From Bathynomus jamesi (taxonomy: Eukaryota; Arthropoda; Malacostraca; Isopoda; Cirolanidae), in the NCBI GenBank assembly GCA_023014485.1, contig JAJOZX010002358.1:288501-352500 (forward strand): a stretch of DNA of 64,000 bases, given 5' to 3'. The position numbers and the translations under genes are program-made. The notes beneath the pieces are model-generated. The model was not told the DNA's origin. It ran no database searches and saw nothing but the letters and a program-made list of their open reading frames with translations. How positions within the stretch are numbered: position 1 is the stretch's first letter; each line of letters opens with the position of its first letter. This document shows, in pieces, positions 31,601-37,029 of this stretch.

Positions 31601-32321
31601 GTGAAACCCATGTTGTAGGTGTTTAATTATAAAAACCCTACAAAAGAGGTGTCTATTTTTCATAAAACCTCATGTGAGGGGTGCAATCTTTCAGGCTAGG
31701 AGTCACATTGGAAAATTTAAACTCTTCACCACCATTAGTATTTTTTATACAAGTTTTATATATGAAAGCTTAATATTTATTTAAATTATCTTATACAATC
31801 TATATTTCTAAATTGAATGAGTCTGGAAGTACTGTACGTTTACAGTGGATTGTGGTTTGGCTATGGACTTTTCAACATAACTTCGATATTAGGTGAATAT
31901 TCCCAATTACGAGAAGTTGAATTAAGAGAGCAAAACCACAATGAGAAATGAATTTACTAGAATGTTAGTTTTTTTTTGCGGAGTTTAATTTCCTCCGTAA
32001 CAGCAAAGGTCATATGGTGGAGACCTACAGCTGTACGTGGGATCAGAACCACTGGTCGCTACATTTTAACTCGGATGATGTCAGTGAGCCCGGGCATTGC
32101 TCACCCTTTCCTTTTAAAATTTGTAGAAATTTGCAATTAATTAATTTAAAATTTTTATTTCTTCAGGAATTTCTCTGCCGTCTTCGTCTGACACTTTGAA
32201 ACTGATCAACGGATTGTCTTCGCAAAGAATTCTCTTCACGGAACATTCTAGGCTGGATTTAATGCTCAGAATCAGACTTAACATTTCCACAGACGATGTT
32301 TCTTACGCCCTCACACTCTGA
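12343..32321 (+). CDS. ORC1: ORC1, origin recognition complex subunit 1 (14 exons)
   Basis: ORC1 is the largest ORC subunit. It binds ATP and origin chromatin in the nucleus and loads MCM helicases with CDC6 and CDT1. Coding exons are 12343-12467, 12938-13062, 13200-13289, 13394-13488, 13724-13878, 17769-17902, 18434-19124, 19224-19526, 24638-24794, 29225-29371, 29869-30039, 30330-30598, 31160-31284 and 32167-32321. All junctions are GT/AG and the sum, 2,742 nt, is exactly 914 codons including TGA. Domain order: BAH (about 43-195), basic Ser/Lys-rich disordered linker (about 235-500), AAA+ with Walker A GVPGTGKT (577-584), Walker B FLLLDELD (660-667), sensor 1 Asn (698, in [10 protein letters not shown]), sensor 2 GDARR (761-765), and winged helix (about 820-913). 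Human ORC1 is 861 aa, so the length fits. The start is the first ATG before the BAH domain. Introns 5, 8 and 9 hold transposons. Confidence 0.95.
12938..13062 (+). CDS. ORC1: ORC1 exon 2 (BAH domain)
   Basis: The acceptor is ttttcag. The exon encodes the first BAH strands ([16 protein letters not shown] ... [10 protein letters not shown]). The donor is gtgagt. Confidence 0.92.
13200..13289 (+). CDS. ORC1: ORC1 exon 3 (BAH domain)
   Basis: The acceptor is ttctctcag. The exon encodes the KVQWFTP strand of the BAH domain. The donor is gtaagt. Confidence 0.92.
13394..13488 (+). CDS. ORC1: ORC1 exon 4 (BAH domain)
   Basis: The acceptor is ccttttag. The exon ends in phase 0 after ALCC, with donor gtaagt. 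Confidence 0.9.
13724..13878 (+). CDS. ORC1: ORC1 exon 5 (end of BAH domain)
   Basis: The acceptor is ttttctag. The exon encodes [17 protein letters not shown], typical of the C-terminal BAH strand. Its donor is followed within 25 bp by a (TA)n tract and the intron 5 transposon. Confidence 0.92.
13903..13964. repeat. (TA)n microsatellite
   Basis: About 31 TA units in ORC1 intron 5, directly abutting the left end of the unclassified transposon. Confidence 0.95.
13965..16620 (+). mobile_element. Unclassified TIR transposon, copy 1 (best preserved)
   Basis: The left end tagggtggtccaaatccata and right end ctttttggaccaccctaata are inverted. The similarity extends about 140 bp inward, to aatatttagaggtcgcccca on the left and the complement of ggggcgacccctaaatatta on the right. 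The 2.66-kb element sits within a (TA)n tract (TA repeats on both sides), so the duplication length cannot be read. It carries a transposase-like gene in the same orientation. It lies wholly inside ORC1 intron 5, in the sense direction. Relatives occur at 4117-6097 and 62490-64000. Confidence 0.85.
14148..16369 (+). pseudogene. Transposase-like protein of an unclassified family, near-intact
   Basis: The frame opened by ATG 14148 runs to 15839 with a single in-frame TGA at 14622. A frame change near 15800 continues the protein at 15805-16044 and another near 16010 continues it at 15944-16369. Counting from the ATG at 14637, candidate active-site features are HWDGK (D140), FDTTASNTG (D206) and CRHHILE (C235, H238, E241). 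Downstream come [40 protein letters not shown] and VVNDAAERG (Glu codon 16226-16228). The same blocks recur in the copies at 4117-4672 and 62690-64000. The D..D..CxxH..AER order resembles hAT transposases, but the intervening sequence is not one I can assign. The N-terminal 160 aa and an acidic/Ser-rich linker have no recognised domain. Confidence 0.7.
16621..16653. repeat. (TA)n(CA)n microsatellite
   Basis: Short TA then CA repeat between the unclassified transposon and the mariner fold-back. The TA at 16652-16653 is the mariner target site. Confidence 0.9.
16654..17356. mobile_element. Mariner-type fold-back element
   Basis: Ends cagggtgtttataaagtccc are inverted and TA-flanked (16652-16653, 17357-17358). 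The arms are about 220-230 bp: 16654-16880 is the complement of 17130-17356. Both arms encode the last part of the same transposase (minus strand on the left, plus strand on the right). It lies in ORC1 intron 5. Confidence 0.88.
16928..17258 (+). pseudogene. Mariner-like transposase C-terminal fragment
   Basis: The fragment includes [11 protein letters not shown] (around the second catalytic Asp), a stop, then [18 protein letters not shown] (third acidic residue in the SPDL.PLD motif) and the C-terminal [16 protein letters not shown] before a stop. The N-terminal DNA-binding and first Asp regions are missing. A close relative is at 32996-33304. Confidence 0.8.
17357..17768 (+). other. ORC1 intron 5, 3' portion
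   Basis: Unique-looking AT-rich intron sequence ending in the exon 6 acceptor (gtattttag). No mobile element was recognised. Confidence 0.6.
17769..17902 (+). CDS. ORC1: ORC1 exon 6
   Basis: Encodes [19 protein letters not shown], bridging the BAH domain and the disordered linker. Donor gtaatg is chosen because reading on hits TAA at 17919 and because the phase then matches exon 7. Confidence 0.85.
17903..18433 (+). other. ORC1 intron 6
   Basis: A 531-bp intron with no recognised element; it contains a short acaccctgta motif near 18010. The acceptor is gaatgatag. Confidence 0.7.
18434..19124 (+). CDS. ORC1: ORC1 exon 7 (disordered linker)
   Basis: A 691-nt exon rich in Lys, Arg, Ser and Glu with no folded domain (e.g. 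[24 protein letters not shown]). In animal ORC1 the corresponding region is an intrinsically disordered DNA-interacting and regulatory segment. Several S/T-P and basic stretches are present. The donor is gtaagt. Confidence 0.9.
19224..19526 (+). CDS. ORC1: ORC1 exon 8 (linker to AAA+ start)
   Basis: Encodes the end of the linker and the start of the ATPase module ([26 protein letters not shown]). The acceptor is a NAGNAG pair, tagcag (19221-19226), so the first Ser codon may be included or skipped. Confidence 0.92.
19756..20710 (+). mobile_element. Tc1-type transposon with internal deletion
   Basis: The ends agcacaccggacaaaaaatt are inverted and TA-flanked (19754-19755, 20711-20712). The terminal repeat is about 29 bp (through agtcacccct). 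The 955-bp length is short for an autonomous Tc1 (about 1.3-1.6 kb), and the missing part is the middle of the transposase. Confidence 0.9.
19914..20668 (+). pseudogene. Tc1-like transposase, stop and central deletion
   Basis: The N-terminal paired-type helix-turn-helix is intact ([20 protein letters not shown] .. [15 protein letters not shown]), followed by the second HTH ([13 protein letters not shown]). A stop at 20346-20348 follows KWA. Reading on gives [12 protein letters not shown] with the first catalytic Asp. The segment with the second Asp and last Glu is deleted. The C-terminal [17 protein letters not shown] tail follows in another frame (20477-20668). Confidence 0.88.
20896..20936. 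repeat. Perfect 41-bp palindrome
   Basis: The 20-base arm gacaaaaataagtacggtac is followed by one base and its exact complement. Confidence 0.9.
21262..21345 (+). repeat. Possible tRNA-derived SINE fragment
   Basis: The block gtgggttcgattcctaccgc contains a pol III B-box match (ggttcgattcc) followed by ccgtggatggagtttggtcg. No full tRNA fold or clear A box was found. Confidence 0.35.
21731..21754. repeat. Poly-G tract (24 G)
   Basis: An uninterrupted run of 24 G in an otherwise AT-rich intron. Confidence 0.95.
21955..23010 (-). pseudogene. LINE reverse transcriptase fragment
   Basis: [15 protein letters not shown] (22940-23010) and [12 protein letters not shown] (RT catalytic FADD) are visible, then [15 protein letters not shown] and a [12 protein letters not shown] block. 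The frame shifts near 22540 and 22225. The C-terminal part (22507-21955) includes [18 protein letters not shown] and [17 protein letters not shown], the usual end of CR1/Jockey-like ORF2 proteins. Confidence 0.85.
21955..23035 (-). mobile_element. 5'-truncated LINE fragment
   Basis: On the minus strand the sequence encodes the second half of a non-LTR reverse transcriptase and its C-terminal tail. No endonuclease is present, consistent with 5' truncation. Confidence 0.85.
23072..23763 (+). mobile_element. Mariner-type element, internally deleted
   Basis: The terminal repeats agggtgtacacagtcatttc (left) and agggtgtacacaaagtcctt (right, inverted) stay similar for about 85 bp, through aaactttaataatt...atgaaattca. 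TA follows at the right end (23764-23765). An outer short inverted match (aaaaccagtgggaaaaaggt at about 23034-23053 versus acctttttccactggtttt at about 23768) flanks it. Confidence 0.8.
23210..23640 (+). pseudogene. Mariner-like transposase C-terminal relic
   Basis: Across three frames the translation recalls the C-terminal half of a mariner-like transposase: a [14 protein letters not shown] block (second Asp), an [12 protein letters not shown] block hidden by a frameshift, [20 protein letters not shown] and [18 protein letters not shown]. Stops and frameshifts are frequent. Confidence 0.7.
23854..24423 (-). mobile_element. hAT derivative with BED finger (570 bp)
   Basis: The left end is cagggatggggagtcggcca and the right-end complement is cagaggtggggagtcggagt. 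A perfect 8-bp duplication, gttttaat, occurs at 23846-23853 and 24424-24431. Multiple gactcccgactc sub-terminal repeats are present at both ends. The interior keeps only an N-terminal BED exon on the minus strand. Confidence 0.92.
23866..24126 (-). pseudogene. BED zinc-finger fragment of a hAT transposase
   Basis: Starting at the ATG complement 24126, the translation shows [20 protein letters not shown], then a C...C pair and [13 protein letters not shown], the BED-finger pattern. The open frame runs past the finger into terminal-repeat sequence. The catalytic domain is deleted. Confidence 0.75.
24638..24794 (+). CDS. ORC1: ORC1 exon 9 (Walker A)
   Basis: The acceptor is attttcag. Encodes [20 protein letters not shown] with the P-loop, then [14 protein letters not shown]. 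The donor is gtttgt, weaker than the others. Confidence 0.96.
25096..25482 (+). mobile_element. hAT derivative with BED finger (387 bp)
   Basis: The left end cagggatgtcacgggtaccc and right-end complement tagggatgcaacgggtagcg are flanked by a perfect 8-bp duplication, cttggtac (25088-25095 and 25483-25490). acccga/tcgggt motifs repeat in both ends. Confidence 0.92.
25280..25408 (+). pseudogene. BED zinc-finger fragment of a hAT transposase
   Basis: From ATG 25280: [19 protein letters not shown], then LNCTQLI and an FGTSS block, the first half of a BED finger. The His pair and the catalytic domain are absent. Confidence 0.8.
25955..28085 (-). mobile_element. LINE, 5'-truncated, with 3' (TTCTA)n tail
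   Basis: Read on the minus strand, a linker and reverse transcriptase run from about 28085 to 26243 and the element ends in tattctattctattctattc (25955-25977). It lies antisense in ORC1 intron 9. Confidence 0.85.
26243..28085 (-). pseudogene. LINE ORF2 reverse transcriptase, broken
   Basis: The pre-RT linker ([20 protein letters not shown], about 27985-27915), [18 protein letters not shown] (27790-27700), [30 protein letters not shown] (27340-27290) and [19 protein letters not shown] (27150-27090) follow the non-LTR RT order. The catalytic box reads FANDTT instead of FADDTT, so one active-site Asp is lost. The C-terminal part ends with [13 protein letters not shown]. Frame changes occur near 27560, 27230 and 26680. 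Confidence 0.88.
29225..29371 (+). CDS. ORC1: ORC1 exon 10 (Walker B)
   Basis: Acceptor ttaatag. Encodes [15 protein letters not shown] and the Walker B stretch [11 protein letters not shown]. Donor gtgaga, phase 0 on both sides. Confidence 0.96.
29372..29868 (+). other. ORC1 intron 10
   Basis: A 497-bp intron with no recognisable mobile element. Confidence 0.7.
29869..30039 (+). CDS. ORC1: ORC1 exon 11 (sensor 1, arginine finger region)
   Basis: Encodes [22 protein letters not shown] (sensor 1) and [15 protein letters not shown]. Phase 0 on both sides, donor gtagga. Confidence 0.96.
30330..30598 (+). CDS. ORC1: ORC1 exon 12 (sensor 2)
   Basis: Encodes the lid domain with [20 protein letters not shown] and the [12 protein letters not shown] helix leading to the winged helix. 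Acceptor tcgtcag, donor gtgaat. Confidence 0.96.
30599..31159 (+). other. ORC1 intron 12
   Basis: A 561-bp intron with short tag(t)/gtagtag repeats near 30685-30725 and no recognised element. Confidence 0.65.
31160..31284 (+). CDS. ORC1: ORC1 exon 13 (winged helix)
   Basis: Encodes [20 protein letters not shown]. Acceptor ttttttcag, donor gtgaat. Confidence 0.93.
31285..32166 (+). other. ORC1 intron 13
   Basis: An 882-bp intron. A tRNA-like gtgtaatccttgaccaccga block (about 31501) is too weak to call. No transposon was recognised. Confidence 0.6.
32167..32321 (+). CDS. ORC1: ORC1 exon 14 (winged helix, stop)
   Basis: Encodes [18 protein letters not shown] and the TGA stop at 32319-32321, the expected C-terminus of ORC1. 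Confidence 0.95.
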
Positions 32322-32451
32322 TTCGTTTTACTCTTTGGTTTAGACTAGAAGATTTTAAATTATTTTTCGTTCGTGTTTTTTCTTTTTAACTAAGCAAAAT
32401 ATTCCGAAGGAACTTGTTCTTTTTTTATAATAATGAAGAAAGGTCAAGTTA

Positions 32452-32480
32452 AATAAATAAAAAATAAATTAAAATAAAGG
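32452..32480 (+). terminator. Candidate ORC1 polyadenylation signals
   Basis: Overlapping aataaa hexamers (aataaataaaaaataaa) lie about 130 bp after the ORC1 stop. Cleavage site not determined. Confidence 0.5.
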
Positions 32481-32899
32481 ATCCAATTAACAGTTGCTCA
32501 TTGTATTATTGTAGCATGACAAAAAATTGTAATGATAATATATAATTTTTAGAATGTTTTATATTTTTAATAAAAAACTTTTAAGTCGCTTTATTTTTAC
32601 CTTTCGTGAAGTATCTTAAAATTACGCTTCTGGTGTCAGTAATTAAAAAAAAAAAAGAGGTGAGAGGAGACGAGACATTTCTTTCCGTTTTTTTTTTTTT
32701 TTTTTTAAGATTGTTCTGACAGTTATCTAGAAGTGAGGATAAAAAATACCTTTTATTATTTACTATCTTCGAGGATTTTTAGTACGTCAATTGGTTAACA
32801 GGAATTATTAACTGACATTATCACGTCTGAAACGAAAAACAATGAAACTTTGACTTCAGTTATTGTCAAGATTTTATCCAACCATTTTTAAGGTATATA
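32481..32899. other. Intergenic after ORC1
   Basis: AT-rich sequence with an A12 run (about 32647) and a T20 run (about 32687). No gene supported. Confidence 0.5.
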
Positions 32900-33320
32900 C
32901 AGGGTGTACATAAAGTCAGGATCTATTTTTGTGAAGCACTTGGAAATTATATGGAATTCAATCATAAAATGATATTGGTAACATTTATTAAATAATTAAG
33001 AGTAGGATTCGACGTGAGGCCCATCAGTATCCCTGCACAGTTCAAATCGTTCCGCAGCATTTCTAAACACATTCTGGAGCATTTGCGGGGTTATGTTATC
33101 TGCAGCAGTTCGTATACGTAAGTTTTCAAGACTCGTAATCTTCGTCTGATAGACGTGCGATTTGATAAAGCCCCATGCAAAGAAATCTAAAGGGGTTAAA
33201 TCTGGTGATCTCGCTGGCCAAGGTCTGTTGCTTCCACGTCCGATCCAGCGATTTGGAAAACGTCCATTTAGATAATCCTGAACAATTTTGGCATAGTAAT
33301 ACATTACACATTAATAATTT
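32900..33320 (-). mobile_element. Mariner-type fragment, 3' end only
   Basis: The 3' terminus cagggtgtacataaagtcag begins next to TA at 32898-32899. The matching 5' end is missing. Confidence 0.75.
32996..33304 (-). pseudogene. Mariner-like transposase C-terminal fragment
   Basis: FPNRWIGRGSNRPWPARSPD, with the final acidic residue in SPDLTPLDFF, then AWGFIKSHVYQT and a C-terminal [16 protein letters not shown] before the stop. It is closely related to the protein in the fold-back at 16654-17356. The first two catalytic regions are absent. Confidence 0.85.
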
Positions 33321-33519
33321 TTAATCAAATTAGTTCCATATCAAGTACATCAAAGTAAATCAAGTTCCATATCATGTACATCTTACACATAGGAATAATG
33401 GAAAAATACAATGAAACTGAAGCATAATAAATTTTGCAAGCACAACTATGTGAAGTTCAAAATGACTTTCCTGCTTTTTTCTATGGCAAATTTGTCAATG
33501 ATACTGTTTGTGTCAAGGG

Positions 33520-33602
33520 ATTGTAGGAGGTCCCCAGTGGGCCCCCAGTTACTGGTGGGCCCTCGGCCAATGGCCTATGTTGCCTATTGGAAAATCCGGC
33601 CC
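33520..33602. mobile_element. hAT-type terminus fragment
   Basis: The end reads aaaatccggccctg, complement of the common hAT start cagggccggatttt, with gggccc-rich sub-terminal sequence. Only this end is visible. It cuts the mariner next to it. Confidence 0.45.
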
Positions 33603-34184
33603 TGCTTGTTGTCAAACACTTTTTTTAAAGTTGGTTGATATTGAAGCAATGTAAGTGGATATTGCGGTTTTTAAATTCTGAATTGTTTTCGGGCGGTCTT
33701 TATAAACACCTTTTGCTGCTCCCCACAAGAAATAGTCGGGGGGCGTAAGGTCTGGGGATCGTGGAGGCCAAAGCCCTCTTGAAATTATGCGATCCCCAAA
33801 CACATCATGCAGTAGCTCCATCGAAAGGTGAGCAGTGTGTGCGTGGCACCATCTTGCTGGAAGTATTGCATTCAGTATTTCCTTTTCGTTTAGCTGTCCA
33901 ATAAATGGATACAGAATTTCTGAACAGTATCGTTCAGCATTTATTGTGTTCTCAAAGAAAATGGGACCGACAATTCGCTTTCTTGACATTGCAACCCAAA
34001 CGCCGATTTTCGGTCGTGCAATGGTGTTTCATGAATTTTTTACCAAGCTATCGACACACACCATTGCCACGATCCCAACTCTGTCACAGTACTGACACGA
34101 TCGAGTTTAAACCGGCTGAAACCGGCTTAGCGCGCATATACCGGCTATAGCACGATGACTGCGGAGAGACTTTTCGAACGTACT
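33603..34184 (-). mobile_element. Mariner-type fragment (agtgcgttcg family)
   Basis: The 5' end (minus strand) is agtacgttcgaaaagtctct at 34184, matching the MITE at 57305-57541. The 3' end is cut at 33602 by a hAT terminus just after the shared ttgtcaaacactttttttaa block. Confidence 0.75.
33612..34095 (-). pseudogene. Mariner-like transposase fragment
   Basis: On the minus strand: VGPIFFENTINAERY, ILPARWCHAHTAH (degenerate second Asp region, normally QDGA..H) and PPRSPDLTPPDYFLWGAAKG with the last Asp, then a partial C-terminus. The N-terminal half is degraded. Confidence 0.8.
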
Positions 34185-34348
34185 GTACTTATAGTTAAGC
34201 TGTAGCCATGATAAAATTGTAAAATGTATAGCGTAGAAAACTAAAATCTCTGAGTTAGAAAATCTAGAAGTGCCATTGTTATGCCAAAGCGATACGATAA
34301 CTAGGCTGATTAATCCAGCATTACTTACATATAGTAAGTTTATTGTAC

Positions 34349-34548
34349 ATGGTGGCCTATAAGTCCCAATCAGTTATAATTAAAACTAAAATACAAAAAA
34401 CAAACTAAGTAAAAAATTTATAATAAGTCTAGAAGTATTTATTGATTATTTAAAAATAAATAAATAAAATTTAAAAAAATTTAAAATCTGCTAGATGGAT
34501 TTTCGCTTTAATTATATTATAACCAATTTAATCTTATGGGCCACCCTG
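34349..34548. mobile_element. Mariner-type MITE (200 bp)
   Basis: The left end catggtggcctataagtccc and right-end complement cagggtggcccataagatta are flanked by TA (34347-34348, 34549-34550). No coding capacity. Confidence 0.8.
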
Positions 34549-34550
34549 TA

Positions 34551-35106
34551 TATAGTTCATCCCGTAAGTGTTAAGTTTGTAAATAATTGTTGTTTACAGT
34601 TGGCTCCTTTCATATTACTGACAGACATTAAGGGCGTCTCGCTTTCCATCTTATTAAAGTTGGACTAAGGCGGATGTTTGGTTGGGAGAGCTCTCTTTCC
34701 GGTGGAGTACTGGTAGTCTAGAAGTAAACGGTCGGTCGTTGCATTACCATTGTAGCTAGTTACTTTGTTGATGCAAATTCTAGTCTGATTAGAAAGAGAG
34801 AGCATTCAAAGTAATTTGTAATTTATTTTGGTTAGGCCTAACGTATTTGGCCAAGGGTAAGAGTGGACAAGACCCCAGGGTCTGTCTGGTAGAAAATCTA
34901 GTTTAGCACAATATAGGCTTACTTAAAATTAACTTTGGAACGTCGCCGAAGACCCTAGGAGCCTGGGATTTTAAATTCTTTCACCCAACAATCAAATTAA
35001 ATAAGGAAAATAGGTATCATACAATCTAGACTAGTATGCAAAGCACGTATTAAAAGTCCAAGATTGGCATACTGAAATATTTTATGTATTTCACTGTTTT
35101 CCTGAG
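34551..35106. other. Intergenic, nothing recognised
   Basis: No ORF, inverted repeat or RNA gene could be supported. Confidence 0.4.
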
Positions 35107-35190
35107 TCCCATGGCTAGGTTGATTAGGACGCCGCTCGGCAGTGCTTGGGTCTGAGTCGTGGGTTCGAACCCGTGCTACCTAGAGTTGGG
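35107..35190 (+). repeat. tRNA-like SINE head
   Basis: A tggctaggttga A-box-like block is followed 40 bases later by gggttcgaaccc (perfect B box), then ctacctag, which can pair with ctaggt at the start. A GC-rich tail (gcggcgggccggccacccgc) follows to about 35245. It resembles a tRNA-derived SINE more than a functional tRNA. Confidence 0.45.
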
Positions 35191-35245
35191 TAGTTGTCTG
35201 TTCTGTATCTTACATCACGGCGAAGCGGCGGGCCGGCCACCCGCC

Positions 35246-36145
35246 ATTTAAATGACTCGGGCTAAACAAGTCCAAAATTTTGCCGATGTCGATACCGGTG
35301 CCGATTTCATGAAAAACTGCCGATGCAATATCCATTCTTTGCATAGATTTAAAAATATCAATTCCCTTCATAAATTATACGAATGTAATGTGAAAACTTT
35401 AAATTTTCACATTTTTACATTTCAAATTTGTTTAAATGCTTTTCCTTAGCTCACTCCACAATATACAATACCAGAATCTGTTACCCATATACCGTAGCTA
35501 AAGTGATGGTAAATAGTTTATAACTTAGTAAAATGATAAAATAATTTTATTTTAGTTTCATAAACTGAACACTAATATTTAAAGTAATTGGTTTTCTTTA
35601 TGTTGAGGGTATTTTCTTTCTCCAACAACGTAAACAACAACAAAATTTTTCATTAAAATTTCAAGGTCCTGGTGGCCTATTTGAATAAAATAAATGTTTT
35701 TATAATTTGGGTTTATAAAATTATTAAAATACTTAAAATAAAGTCAACATAAGATTATTCCTGGATGGAATGATTTTATTGCCCCCCTGAAGAGGGAATC
35801 GAAAGATGCCTAACGTCAGTAGGGTGGCCAGACGTCCAGCTTTAGGCCGGACAGTCCGCCTTTTGAGCACTCTGTCCTCCATCCGGAGCCACCTTGATCC
35901 GGACGTTAATTTGTCCTCCTTTTTGGGGTCTGGCTAAAAAGAATTATATAAATTACCTCAGGTACACTTAAAATAGCGGGTACTGAAGGCCATAATAACC
36001 GTTAACGTATTTTTATTATACAGTATGTAGTTGGCAACACTGCTGATAAGCCGCATTTGTTTTCAATTTCATGACTACGAGTCGGACAGTCAGTCTGCCC
36101 AAGGAGTAAAAATGAATATTCATTTCTTTCGGTTATATATATATT
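35246..36145. other. Relic-rich intergenic sequence
   Basis: A gccgatgtcgataccggtgc block (about 35283) resembles the hAT terminus at 53590-53689. A gtagggtggccagacgtcca block (35819-35840) looks like another MITE end without a visible partner. The rest is unassigned. Confidence 0.4.
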
Positions 36146-36344
36146 ATAGGCTGACCATACGTACCGTTTTGAACGGGACAGTACCGTTTTGTATGGGTTT
36201 TTGTATGGGTTCTGTCACTGAAGAATAATTGTAAGCTCAATATGTTTATGTACTTACTTTTTCATGAATACAGAATATTACATAACCCCCGTCCCTTTTT
36301 TGCCATCCCAATGTCCCGTTTTTGTCTCAAGGAAATATGGTCAG

Positions 36345-36348
<4 letters not shown>
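36146..36348. mobile_element. MITE (about 200 bp)
   Basis: The ends ataggctgaccatacgtacc and the complement ataggctgaccatatttcct are inverted. The interior has cgttttgaacgggacagtac and cccgtccc. It runs directly into a (TA)n tract. Confidence 0.6.

Positions 36349-36397
<49 letters not shown>
36347..36397. repeat. (TA)n microsatellite
   Basis: About 25 TA units between the MITE and the Penelope fragment. Confidence 0.95.
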
Positions 36398-36399
<2 letters not shown>

Positions 36400-36901
36400 G
36401 ATGAATTTCACAATAAAACACGTGAAATGAATAAATGCTGCAAACCCACAAGGAAAAAGAAAACCGATTCCAAGGCCTTTCGTGTATTCAAAGCTACACC
36501 TCGTCAGGGAATGAAGATAAACGGCGAGATACCCATAGATATATACAATGTACAGGAAAAACAAAACAATTAGCACATACTTAACAAGGGTTAATGAGAG
36601 GCAAAAGAAATTTTAACATGATATCGTCAATTTTATACGTCCCCGCACTGTTATTGAAATTGCTTTTAAAATGAATAAATGCACATTCTAGAATATTTCG
36701 TTCTATTATATCTCTGTTTTTAACAAGCGCTTTAGAACTACCCCACTTGATGCTATGGTTACATCTATACATATGGTTAAATAAAGCATTGGAAGTATTA
36801 GCTGTTCTACAAGCATATTTATGCTGTTTTACCCTAATATCTAACGTTTTACCGGTTTGGCCTATATATACTGAGTTACATTGTGTACATCCGATCGAAT
36901 G
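36398..36901 (-). mobile_element. Penelope-like element, 3' fragment
   Basis: Begins gggatgaatttcacaataaa, the same 3' terminus as at 39294 and 41837. It covers the 3' UTR and the GIY-YIG domain, then stops at cgatcgaat where flanking DNA differs. Confidence 0.88.
36581..36901 (-). pseudogene. GIY-YIG endonuclease domain of a Penelope-like protein
   Basis: SIGCTQCNSVYIGQTGKTLD and RVKQHKYACR show the GIY-YIG core that nicks the target DNA for Penelope retrotransposition. The C-terminal tail ends at LPLINPC. The reverse transcriptase part is missing. Confidence 0.85.
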
Positions 36902-37029
36902 GGGTGTCGGGGGAGGATGAAATTGCAAAGCTGTGAAAAAACCACTACTCAAACATTCTGAACAGTGTGAGTAGGGATAATCTTAAGATGGATTACAGTT
37001 AAACACCTGTGGGAGGGACAAGGGAAAAT

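Noticed and set aside
36242..36576. ORFs with long Tyr-Ile repeats.
   Set aside because: They are translations of the (TA)n tract; the same applies at 13900-14103 and 56931-57341.
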